A DNA stretch of 32,864 bases, taken from Chitinophagales bacterium (GTDB lineage: Bacteria; Bacteroidota; Bacteroidia; Chitinophagales; JADIYW01). Positions 25,126 through 32,864 of this stretch are shown here, one piece after another. Positions within the stretch are counted from its first letter, which is position 1; every line of letters begins with the position of its first letter. The stretch spans positions 1 to 32,864 of the forward strand of contig JAGNZZ010000028.1 in assembly GCA_017984135.1 (NCBI GenBank), written 5' to 3'. The position numbers were made by a program, and so were the translations under genes. The notes beneath the pieces are model-generated. The model was not told the origin of the DNA, did not search any database, and worked only from the letters and a program-made list of their open reading frames with translations.

Positions 25126-25506
25126 ATGAAGTTAAATTTATTCTTGTATTTGAGTGTTGCATGCTTTGTTTTTTCCTGTAAAAAAAATGAAACCTCTGCG
25201 CCAGTAGTTAGTATATATTCGCCAATATCTACAGATTCATTTTATGTTTCTGATTCTGTATTTACTCATTTTAAAATTGAAGATAATTACTTAAAAACGT
25301 ATAAAGTTATTTTCTCAAATTACATCACCCATCAAATTTATTATAAAGAAGAAGGAAATACAAATGCCACCACATTCAACTATTCTCAAAATATAAATTT
25401 ACCAATTTTGGCAGATACTTTGATTTTATTAAATGTATTAGGCTTGGATGAAAATGGGAATACGGGAAATGCAAATGTTATTTTTAAAATGAAATATGAC
25501 AGATAA
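25126..25506 (+). CDS. Small lipoprotein, possibly DUF4625-like
   Basis: A 126-residue exported protein with a lipoprotein signal: MKLNLFLYLSVACFVFSCKKNE, with lipidation expected at Cys18. The remainder looks like a single beta-sandwich (VVSIYSPISTDSFYVSDSVFTHFKIEDNYLKTYKVIFSNY), resembling DUF4625 domains of Bacteroidota, though this is by eye only. The frame is open further upstream, but the ATG at 25126 gives the signal peptide. A perfect -7-like TAAGTTTG is at 25110-25117, which would leave almost no leader. It is divergent from the NUDIX gene (36-base gap) and convergent with the sirtuin gene (5-base gap). Confidence 0.75.
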   Translation: MKLNLFLYLSVACFVFSCKKNETSAPVVSIYSPISTDSFYVSDSVFTHFKIEDNYLKTYKVIFSNYITHQIYYKEEGNTNATTFNYSQNINLPILADTLILLNVLGLDENGNTGNANVIFKMKYDR

Positions 25507-25511
25507 TTAAA

Positions 25512-26201
25512 TTATTCATTCATCAATCTATCTACTAAAATTCCCACACCTATACTTGCTATTTCTGTAATATATTCACTGTTCTGCATAAATGAAATGC
25601 TAGGTTTATTAGGATCGATAACATATTTAGGAACAGTGAAATCAGTATAGTGTACTAAGCCAGCCGCAGGATATACAACTAACGAAGTGCCTACCACTAT
25701 AAAGATATCAGCTTTAGCTACGATTTTTCCTGCAACCTGCATCATTGGAACATCTTCTCCAAACCAAACAATATGAGGCCTGAGTTGAGCATTTTTTTCA
25801 CACACATCACCCAAGCATAAATCTTTTGTCCAAGTATAAATTAGATTTTCATCTTTCGTGCTGCGTACTTTTAATAATTCGCCGTGTAAATGCAAAACAT
25901 TTGTAGAGCCTGCTCGTTCATGCAAATCATCTACATTTTGCGTAATAATATCTACCTGATATTTTTCTTCTAATTTTACCAATGACTTATGTGCTAGGTT
26001 GGGTTTGCATGTGATTAATTGTTTTCTTCGTTGGTTGTAAAAATCCAACACTAAACTAGGGTTTCTTTGCCATGCTTCAAAAGTGGCAACATCTTCAATT
26101 CGATGATTTTCCCATAATCCATCACTGTCTCTAAAAGTTTTAATACCACTTTCTGCACTGATGCCTGCACCACTTAATACCACAATTTTCTTTTTATCCA
26201 T
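25512..26201 (-). CDS. cobB: Class III sirtuin, NAD-dependent protein deacylase (CobB-like)
   Basis: A 229-residue sirtuin. NAD-binding GAGISAESGI is at 11-20, TFRDSDGLW at 22-30, QNVDDLHERAG at 88-98 and catalytic His106 is in LHLHGELLK. Tyr55 and Arg58 (FYNQRRKQL) are the acyl-pocket pair that in SIRT5 and E. coli CobB goes with removal of succinyl and malonyl groups. The zinc site is poor: KVRSTKDE replaces the usual first CxxC, and only Cys129 and Cys134 remain, so structural zinc may be absent, as I believe is seen in other Bacteroidota members. It lies 2 bases after the NlpC/P60 gene, so the two form an operon. Confidence 0.93.
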   Translation of the reverse strand: MDKKKIVVLSGAGISAESGIKTFRDSDGLWENHRIEDVATFEAWQRNPSLVLDFYNQRRKQLITCKPNLAHKSLVKLEEKYQVDIITQNVDDLHERAGSTNVLHLHGELLKVRSTKDENLIYTWTKDLCLGDVCEKNAQLRPHIVWFGEDVPMMQVAGKIVAKADIFIVVGTSLVVYPAAGLVHYTDFTVPKYVIDPNKPSISFMQNSEYITEIASIGVGILVDRLMNE

Positions 26202-26203
26202 AA

Positions 26204-26893
26204 TTATATAATTCGTTTTATGGAATGAAAAATATGAGAATAATGCTGTGTTTCTTCATTAAAAATACCACGTTCATCAAGTAAATCAATACGTACTTTT
26301 CCAGAAGCATGAATAATTTTAAGTTTGTTTTTCTCTTTAAAAGCTAATCCTACATGTATAATTTTGCCTGCATCGTTTTGAAAAAAAACTAAATCATTGG
26401 TTGCTATTAAGTCAAATTTTACACGTTTTCCTTGTGTTTGCTGTTGATAGGCATCACGCTGTAAAGCCACATGATGTACTCTGAAAATTATTTGTATAAA
26501 TCCGGAACAGTCAATGCCTAAAAAACATCTTCCACCCCACAAATAGGGTGTGTTTAAAAATGATTTAGCTGTTTGTAGTAAAGAGTGGTTTGTTTTTTTT
26601 ATTTCAAAATCGACAATACTTCCCATTGGAAGAAAAATATTTTTTTTCTTTTCAATCACTTTTGAAATGACATTTTTAAGCTTGATTTCTTCTGTTTTTT
26701 TATCAATGATTTGATATTGCTTATTGTCAATCCAACCTACGTATTTGTCGTGATGTAATTTTATTTTACTCCATTTATCTTCTTTTGTAAGAACATCAAA
26801 TGTTTCACCAAATAAAACTTGATTAACCATTTCAGCTTTATCATTGGCTTCCAAACGCATCGGTATCGCGGATAATATTACTTTTCCTTTCAT
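26204..26893 (-). CDS. NlpC/P60 cysteine peptidase with SH3-like region
   Basis: A 229-residue peptidase similar to the YkfC / dipeptidyl-peptidase VI type that cuts gamma-D-Glu-diamino acid bonds in peptidoglycan peptides. An N-terminal SH3b-like part (about 1-100, with KWSKIKLHHDKYVGWID) is followed by the NlpC/P60 domain with catalytic Cys129 (DCSGF), His180 (IIHVGLAF) and His195 (IIHASGKVR). PYLWGGR precedes the Cys as usual. No signal peptide is seen, so it probably acts in the cytoplasm on recycled muropeptides. It is the first gene of a pair with the sirtuin. Confidence 0.9.
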   Translation of the reverse strand: MKGKVILSAIPMRLEANDKAEMVNQVLFGETFDVLTKEDKWSKIKLHHDKYVGWIDNKQYQIIDKKTEEIKLKNVISKVIEKKKNIFLPMGSIVDFEIKKTNHSLLQTAKSFLNTPYLWGGRCFLGIDCSGFIQIIFRVHHVALQRDAYQQQTQGKRVKFDLIATNDLVFFQNDAGKIIHVGLAFKEKNKLKIIHASGKVRIDLLDERGIFNEETQHYSHIFHSIKRII

Positions 26894-26997
26894 GCATTAA
26901 ATATCTAAATTCTGTTTCAGATAAGCTTGATATTTTTGAATTTTGTTGTTTTAAATCAAAAAAAAACAATTTTTTTTTCATTTTAGTAAAAAAATAC

Positions 26998-27028
26998 TTG
27001 ACAATATGAAATGGCTTATTTAATATTG
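26998..27028 (+). promoter_or_regulatory. Candidate promoter for the PKD adhesin operon
   Basis: TTG at 26998-27000, then exactly 20 bases, then TAATATTG (27021-27028), one mismatch from TAnnTTTG. Transcription would start near 27034, about 20 bases before the ATG at 27054. Confidence 0.45.
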
Positions 27029-27053
27029 CAATAACATTAAAACCCCATGCCCA

Positions 27054-30000
27054 ATGTTTTTATTACCACGCTTTACGCGGAGACTTTCTCAGTCTTCTAG
27101 GAGTAGCTTATATTCAATTCTATTTTGTAGTAGTTTTTTATTGCTATCAGGAAACTTGTTTGCTCAACTCACCGCTAATTTTAATTTAAGTACCAATAAA
27201 GGATGTGCGCCGTTATATGTTACTTTCTCCAATACTTCTACCGGTTTGCCAGATAGTTGTTTTTGGAATTTAGGCATTAATGGAAATACATCCGATAATT
27301 GTAATCCAAGTGCCATATTTAATCAAGCAGGTGTTTATACTATTAAATTAACCATCTTTAAAGGAGGTCAATCTTCAACTGTTTCAAAAACAGTAACTGT
27401 ATTTAAAGACCCAAGTTCGAATTTTGATGCAACTCCACGAACCGGTTGTGTCCCATTTAATGTTCAATTTAAAGATAACTCAACATTAGGTGATGCCCCA
27501 ATAACATCATGGTTATGGGATATGGGCGATGGCAGAACCGAAGTATCACAAAATCCAATGCATACTTATACATTTAGCGGCGATTTAACCGTTTCATTAA
27601 TTGTTACAGATGCAAATGGCTGTAAAAACACGAAAACCATTCCAAATTTTATTAAAAAAGCCACAGCACCTACGGTAGATTTTTCAGTAAATAATTCACA
27701 TACCTGTAAAATTCCATTTACGGCTAATTTTCAAAGCGCTGTAACATCAAACGTGCCTGTTACATATACATGGGATTTTGGTAATGGAAATAATTCTAGT
27801 GCTCCTAATCCTACTTTTGTATATAATGCATCTGGAAATTATAATGTAAAACTTACTGTTAAAGACCAAAATAATTGTACGACAATCGTAAACAAACCGA
27901 ATGCAGTAAAATTAGAAGATTTTAATGTGAACGTTAATTTTCCAACGCCGATTTGCACGGATAAAGATGTGAATGTAACAACCACATCCAACTATTCTCC
28001 AATATTTTGTACATGGAATTTTGGAGATGGAAAAACAAGTACCGCTACTTCTCCTACAACCACATACAGCAGCGCAGGTACTTATCAAGTAACCATGCTT
28101 GCTACTAATCAAGAAGGCTGTAGAGATTCATTTAGTCAACGTGTAGATGTAAATACGTCACCCACAGCAGCTTTCTCTGCTGATAAATTGAAATCTTGTT
28201 CACCTTTTACAGTAAATTTTATTAATACATCTACAAATGCTGCTTCATATAAATGGATTATTAACGGAAGCGGTGGATTTTCAACAACAATTACAAGTAC
28301 ACAGCCATCCGTGTTTTTACCTCAAAATGGAATGTATAGCGTTTCATTAGAAGCTAAATCAGCAAACGGATGTATTGATAAAATTGATATGCCAAATTAT
28401 ATTTGGATTGGTCCTGATAAAATAGATGCAACAGCCAATAAAATGGAAGGTTGCGAAGATTTAACCATTCAATTTAATGCGAATTTGTCGCACAATTGGA
28501 CACCTAAAAGTATTACATGGTATTTTGGCGATGGAAGTACTTCTAGCTTGGAAAATCCAATTCATACCTACACCACACCTGGCGATTACAATGTTCGTGT
28601 AAAAGTTATATATGATGCACCTTGTGATTCATTAGTCGATTTTATTGGACCGATTCATGTTGGTGCAAAATATCCGTTTGATGGTGATTTTGATTTAGAA
28701 AAAGTTTGCGTAAATCAAGAAATGGTCACTTTTACTGCCACAGGCGGAATTCCAACTACAGAATTTATTTGGATTTATGGAGATGGAACCGGTGAAGGAA
28801 GAAACACGACACATATTTATCAAGAACCATCTCAACCTAAAACTTTTAATGTACAATTGATAGCAATTAACAATCATTGTAGAGATACATTAGATATAAA
28901 AGAAATTTTTGTGGCATATCCAAAAGCTAGTTTTACGTATGCCACTTCTTGCAATAGCCTTTCGGTGAATTTTACCAACAAATCAGAAGGACATACTTCT
29001 GCTACTTGGGATTTTGGAGATGGCACTACATCATCTTCAATGGACAAAATAATTACGCATGTATATCCGGCAAATACTATACATGCAACTGCCTCATTGA
29101 TTGTTAAAAATGACTCAACAGGATGTATTGATACATTAGCACAAATAATTCAATTTACGAATATTGATTCATTCAAATTTAAAGTTTCTACAAATATGGG
29201 ATGCAAGCCATTGAAAGTGACCTTAACGGCTGTTCAAGATACCAATATTACAGATTATATGTGGGATTTAGGCAATGGTTTCGTATTTGGAAATAATTAT
29301 CAAAATATATACTATAAAGAAGGAAAATTTGTAGTTAAAATGTTTGTTCGATATAGAAATGGTTGCATCATGGAATCTATCGTAAAAGATACGATAACTG
29401 TTTTAGCGGCGAATGCTGATTTTAATTATGAAAAAGCAAGTGGATGTGTTCCAGCAATTATGCAATTGAGAGATTCAAGTTATTCAAAATTTGATTCCAT
29501 CATTTCCTATAGATGGAACTTTGATGATGGCAGCAAAGCTTATACAAAAGATGCCACACATACATACAATGCATTAGGAACTTTTCCAGTTAAATTAGCC
29601 GTTCAATCTGCTTATGGATGCAAAGACTCTATTACCAAACAAGTTACAGTATCAAAAGTTACAGCTGATTTTGGCGTGAATTTAAAAGAACTTTGTAAAG
29701 GAAAAGAAATTCAATTTTACAATAGAGCATCCTTAAATGCTACTTCCTATTTATGGGATTTTGGCGATGGTACTACTTCTACCGATTCCATGCCAACGCA
29801 TATTTATACTAAAGCAGGAATCTATTCACCATCGTTAAAAGTAAGCGATGATTTTGGATGTGTGGATATACTAACTAAAACAAATTTTATTACCATTAAA
29901 GGTTTAAATATTGATTTCTCTGCTACGCCAACGTTTAAAACTTGTCCGGATTTGATTAGTGATTTCAAATTAATTGCACCACAAAATGTTGTTCTTAAAA

Positions 30001-31682
30001 GTATTTTTTGGGATTTTGGAAATGGAAATACAAGTAACGACAACAACCCAACGCCACAAGGTGTTTACACGCGCCCAGACTCGTATGATGTGAAATTAGC
30101 AATAATGGATACTAATAATTGCACCGATACGATTGTGAAAAATAAATACATCCAAGTATCCGGACCAAGTGGAAATTTTTCCTTTGCTCCTGATGGTGGT
30201 TGTGCTCCTTTTGATGTGAAATTTACAGCTGATTTTAAAAACACGACTACTACGATTTGGGATTTTGGCAACGGCGATACTAAATTAGACAGAAGCCTAT
30301 CTAAAGAAATGAATTACACATACAGACGTGAAGGTGAATTTACACCAACACTCGTTTTAAAAGACGATTACGGTTGTACCGTTAATATTATTTCTACTAA
30401 AAAAATAAATGTTGCCAGAATGATATCTTACTTCGGCGTAGATAGAACAACCTTATGCGAAGGAACAGGCTCAATTAAAATTAGAGATTCCTTATATACA
30501 TCATCCAATTCACCGGTAAAAGAACATTATTGGACGTTCACAGATTCTAGTAATATTCCAAGAAGAGGAAATGGAAATTCGTTTATTCCAATTGGATCAG
30601 GTAGTTATAAAATTAATTTCTATGCAGAAAATACATTTGGATGTATTATTAAAGATAGTGTGAAAGTAGGCGTTTACACCGTTCCTGCTATTACCAGTAC
30701 AACAGATAAAGTAATCTGCAAAGGCGAACAAATTAATTTGGAGGTGCAAGGTAATCCTTTGAAAATAGAATGGTCGCCAAGTAATTCATTAAATACATCA
30801 ACAGGTACAAGTGTAATTGCTACACCATCACAAACTACTAAATACAAAATAAAAGCATATAATTATGCACAATGTCCTGTCTATGATTCTGTGGAAGTAC
30901 AAGTGCGCACAATTGTAAATGCACGCGTTTATCCTGATACTATTTTATGTATTGGTGACACTATTCAAATCCATGCGGAAGCAGAAAATACGTCTCTAAA
31001 TGAAACTAAAATTCGTTGGGTGCCAACTTCAACACTATCCAGTACCACAGACTTAAATCCATTTGTGTACCCAAAAACAAATACTACTTATTTTGCAATT
31101 ATTGAAAATGGAAAATGTCAAATGCAAAAATTACCGGCAACGGTAAATGTGAAACCATTGCCAACGGTTCAAGCCGGTCAAGATCATATCATCATCAATG
31201 GAATGGAAGTGGCAATAGATGCGAGTTCACCTAATAATGTATCCTATGTTTGGAGTCCAGACTATAAATTGTCTTGTACGCAATGTCCATCACCAATGGC
31301 ATCTCCAGAAGTAGATACCAGCTATAAAGTGACCGCAGTGAATGAATTTGGATGTAAAGCAAGTGATGATTTAAATATTCGAGTGATTGAAGATTGCGCC
31401 GGAAAAATTGTGTATGTTCCAAATACCTTTACACCTAATGGAGATGGACAAAACGACGAATTAAAAGTGTTTGGGCCAGGCGTATCATCTGTCAAGTTAG
31501 TTAGAATATTCAATCGTTGGGGACAAATGGTATTTGAAACCAATGATCCAAATTCCATCGGTTGGGATGGCACCTACAAAGGAGAAACATTGAATCCGGG
31601 CGTGTTTGTTTATTACATGGATGTTGAGTGTATAGATGGACAACGCACCGTAAAAAAAGGAAATATTACATTGTTGAGATAA
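27054..31682 (+). CDS. Giant PKD-repeat surface protein with T9SS type B sorting domain
   Basis: A 1542-residue exported protein. After an N-terminal signal (about 1-38, ending GNLFAQ) come about 14 PKD-like repeats of 80-100 residues, with cores such as WDFGNGNNSSAPNPTFVYNASG and WDFGDGTTSTDSMPTHIYTKAG; the first, fifth and last are degenerate. Nearly every repeat carries cysteines (GC-PF/GCVP type), suggesting disulfides. Ig-like segments (about 1215-1445) follow, then a gliding-motility-associated CHU_C / T9SS type B C-terminal domain with VPNTFTPNGDGQNDELKV, FNRWGQMVFE and GWDGTYKGETLNPGVFVYYM. It is probably a cell-surface adhesin or gliding filament-like protein exported by the T9SS. 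The PorP/SprF gene 71 bases downstream is a matched partner. Confidence 0.93.
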   Translation: MFLLPRFTRRLSQSSRSSLYSILFCSSFLLLSGNLFAQLTANFNLSTNKGCAPLYVTFSNTSTGLPDSCFWNLGINGNTSDNCNPSAIFNQAGVYTIKLTIFKGGQSSTVSKTVTVFKDPSSNFDATPRTGCVPFNVQFKDNSTLGDAPITSWLWDMGDGRTEVSQNPMHTYTFSGDLTVSLIVTDANGCKNTKTIPNFIKKATAPTVDFSVNNSHTCKIPFTANFQSAVTSNVPVTYTWDFGNGNNSSAPNPTFVYNASGNYNVKLTVKDQNNCTTIVNKPNAVKLEDFNVNVNFPTPICTDKDVNVTTTSNYSPIFCTWNFGDGKTSTATSPTTTYSSAGTYQVTMLATNQEGCRDSFSQRVDVNTSPTAAFSADKLKSCSPFTVNFINTSTNAASYKWIINGSGGFSTTITSTQPSVFLPQNGMYSVSLEAKSANGCIDKIDMPNYIWIGPDKIDATANKMEGCEDLTIQFNANLSHNWTPKSITWYFGDGSTSSLENPIHTYTTPGDYNVRVKVIYDAPCDSLVDFIGPIHVGAKYPFDGDFDLEKVCVNQEMVTFTATGGIPTTEFIWIYGDGTGEGRNTTHIYQEPSQPKTFNVQLIAINNHCRDTLDIKEIFVAYPKASFTYATSCNSLSVNFTNKSEGHTSATWDFGDGTTSSSMDKIITHVYPANTIHATASLIVKNDSTGCIDTLAQIIQFTNIDSFKFKVSTNMGCKPLKVTLTAVQDTNITDYMWDLGNGFVFGNNYQNIYYKEGKFVVKMFVRYRNGCIMESIVKDTITVLAANADFNYEKASGCVPAIMQLRDSSYSKFDSIISYRWNFDDGSKAYTKDATHTYNALGTFPVKLAVQSAYGCKDSITKQVTVSKVTADFGVNLKELCKGKEIQFYNRASLNATSYLWDFGDGTTSTDSMPTHIYTKAGIYSPSLKVSDDFGCVDILTKTNFITIKGLNIDFSATPTFKTCPDLISDFKLIAPQNVVLKSIFWDFGNGNTSNDNNPTPQGVYTRPDSYDVKLAIMDTNNCTDTIVKNKYIQVSGPSGNFSFAPDGGCAPFDVKFTADFKNTTTTIWDFGNGDTKLDRSLSKEMNYTYRREGEFTPTLVLKDDYGCTVNIISTKKINVARMISYFGVDRTTLCEGTGSIKIRDSLYTSSNSPVKEHYWTFTDSSNIPRRGNGNSFIPIGSGSYKINFYAENTFGCIIKDSVKVGVYTVPAITSTTDKVICKGEQINLEVQGNPLKIEWSPSNSLNTSTGTSVIATPSQTTKYKIKAYNYAQCPVYDSVEVQVRTIVNARVYPDTILCIGDTIQIHAEAENTSLNETKIRWVPTSTLSSTTDLNPFVYPKTNTTYFAIIENGKCQMQKLPATVNVKPLPTVQAGQDHIIINGMEVAIDASSPNNVSYVWSPDYKLSCTQCPSPMASPEVDTSYKVTAVNEFGCKASDDLNIRVIEDCAGKIVYVPNTFTPNGDGQNDELKVFGPGVSSVKLVRIFNRWGQMVFETNDPNSIGWDGTYKGETLNPGVFVYYMDVECIDGQRTVKKGNITLLR

Positions 31683-31753
31683 ATTGGTTTTATATTTTTT
31701 ACCTATAAAAATAAACCCTGAAACATAAATTTTAAACCCTAATTTTTTGAAGT

Positions 31754-32782
31754 ATGAAAAATATTATTTTAGGAATTTTACTGATTCTGTTAGCCTATCA
31801 GTCAAGATCTCAGGATATTAATTCATCGCAATTTTATTCTATACCATCCAACATTAATCCGGCGTTTACCGGCTTTTTTAACCATGATTTTTACGCTGCT
31901 GCTTCGTATAAAAATCAATGGAGTAGCGTTACCGATCCTTATCAAACGGTAGGTGCTACCGCACAATTGTCTTTATTGAAAAATAAACGACCAAGTTCAA
32001 TAATTGGAACAGGAATCGATATTGTACACGATAGAGCAGGAGCGACCCATTTCAATACTACTAACATTAGTTTAAGTTTCTCCTATCTACAAGTATTGGA
32101 TAAAAAATACAGTCATATCCTTGGCTTCGGAATTCAAAACGGATTATCATTTAGAAAGTTTGATTTAAGTAAAGCTACTTTTGGCAATCAATACAATGGC
32201 TTTGATGGATTTGACCCAAATATGAATCCTATTGAAAATGGATTAAATACAAAACAATTGGATTATAATTTAGCAATTGGAAGTGTCTATTCTTATGCAC
32301 CAAAAGCACATTCGAATTTGTATGTTGGTTTTTCGGCATTTAATTTAATACGTCCAAATTTATCTTTTTATGAAGGACAAGAAAATCGACAATTCAGCCG
32401 ATTTGCAGCCATGGTAGGTGGAGAAGTTACCTTAAAAGGAACATGGTCGATGTTGCCATCAGCCTTGTTTCAAAAACAAGGACCCAACATGGAAATTATG
32501 TTTGGAACTTTTGCAAGATATGGATTGATGCACAATAGAGCTGAGAAATTAGCCATTAATTTTGGACTATGGTATCGTTATATGGATGCTATTATACCAG
32601 CAATAAAAATGGAATATAAAGGACTAAACATTACGGTGAACTATGATATCAATGTTTCTAAGTTGACCAAAGTCAGCCGATTTAATGGAAGTGGAGAAGT
32701 GTCAATTTCTTATTCTGGATTATTATTTAAAGAACATAAAAAACCGATTAAGCCACTATTTTGTCCAACCATGTCGTTCTAA
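31754..32782 (+). CDS. PorP/SprF family T9SS outer-membrane protein
   Basis: A 342-residue outer-membrane protein of the PorP/SprF family: signal peptide (1-19, ending SRS-QD), the family opening SQFYSIPSNINPAFTGFFNHDFYAAASYKNQW, and a barrel built of many short strands. In Flavobacterium, SprF is needed for export and surface attachment of the SprB adhesin encoded next to it. Proteins with type B sorting domains are commonly paired with a neighbouring SprF-like gene, which fits the upstream PKD protein. No separate promoter is evident in the 71-base gap, so cotranscription is likely. Confidence 0.93.
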   Translation: MKNIILGILLILLAYQSRSQDINSSQFYSIPSNINPAFTGFFNHDFYAAASYKNQWSSVTDPYQTVGATAQLSLLKNKRPSSIIGTGIDIVHDRAGATHFNTTNISLSFSYLQVLDKKYSHILGFGIQNGLSFRKFDLSKATFGNQYNGFDGFDPNMNPIENGLNTKQLDYNLAIGSVYSYAPKAHSNLYVGFSAFNLIRPNLSFYEGQENRQFSRFAAMVGGEVTLKGTWSMLPSALFQKQGPNMEIMFGTFARYGLMHNRAEKLAINFGLWYRYMDAIIPAIKMEYKGLNITVNYDINVSKLTKVSRFNGSGEVSISYSGLLFKEHKKPIKPLFCPTMSF

Positions 32783-32804
32783 ATAAAGTATATTAAAGTA
32801 AATA

Positions 32805-32838
32805 TCACCTATCGTTTTTATTGGGGTTTGATGGGTGA
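32805..32838 (+). terminator. Possible terminator after the PorP/SprF gene
   Basis: A 9-bp stem with one G-U pair (32805-32813 with 32830-32838) and a 16-base loop is followed by only four T residues. It is 22 bases after the stop codon. The weak T-tract and large loop make the call tentative. Confidence 0.4.
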
Positions 32839-32864
32839 TTTTCATGTCCGGATTGTAAAAAAAA

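Noticed and set aside
27400-30700. Repeated DNA words such as those encoding WDFGDG
   Set aside because: They follow from repeated PKD domains in the protein; spacing and sequence vary, so this is not a CRISPR array or a tandem DNA repeat.

Overview
The window is AT-rich, densely coded chromosomal DNA from a member of the phylum Bacteroidota, probably an environmental, non-gut lineage (a Chitinophagales/Sphingobacteriales-like bacterium is my guess). The evidence is rpoC followed by a DUF3467 gene, type IX secretion (T9SS) sorting domains of both type A and type B, a PorP/SprF-family protein, CHU_C-type PKD repeat proteins, absence of Shine-Dalgarno sequences, and three promoter candidates with Bacteroidota architecture (TTG, 20 nt, TAnnTTTG-like).

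Layout. Positions 1-425 are non-coding DNA upstream of rpoC; no rpoB end is visible there. From 426 to 12.4 kb are housekeeping genes: rpoC, a UUCG terminator, DUF3467, a MarR regulator convergent with a PhoH ATPase, a divergent member of the SAM hydroxide adenosyltransferase (DUF62) family, a small monooxygenase-fold protein, aroB, an SDR, then an mlaE-mlaF-sucD run closed by a terminator. From 12.6 to 15.3 kb are a VWA-like inner-membrane protein and a small outer-membrane barrel.

The region 15.4-22.1 kb is a respiratory module. It starts with an FNR-type regulator that keeps the cysteines for an oxygen-sensing Fe-S cluster. An apparent operon follows: a one-helix small protein, a CuA subunit II fused to cytochrome c, a B-family (ba3-like) heme-copper subunit I, an SCO/SenC copper protein, and a 651-residue fusion of di-heme cytochrome b, two [4Fe-4S] clusters and an MvhD/FlpD-like domain. 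Subunit I lacks the catalytic cross-linked tyrosine (Gln253 is there) and has Lys405 in place of one low-spin heme histidine. I read it as a possible nitric oxide reductase of the B-family-derived type with an unusual electron-input protein; this is the most exciting system in the window.

The region 22.2-24.1 kb holds a T9SS-secreted protein gene behind a well-conserved cobalamin riboswitch with its own candidate promoter. The segment is bracketed by a direct repeat, one copy of which is the 3' end of cdd, so it may be an inserted module. The region 24.1-26.9 kb holds cdd, a NUDIX hydrolase, a small lipoprotein, a class III sirtuin and an NlpC/P60 peptidase. The window ends with a 1542-residue PKD-repeat protein carrying a T9SS type B signal and its PorP/SprF-family partner.
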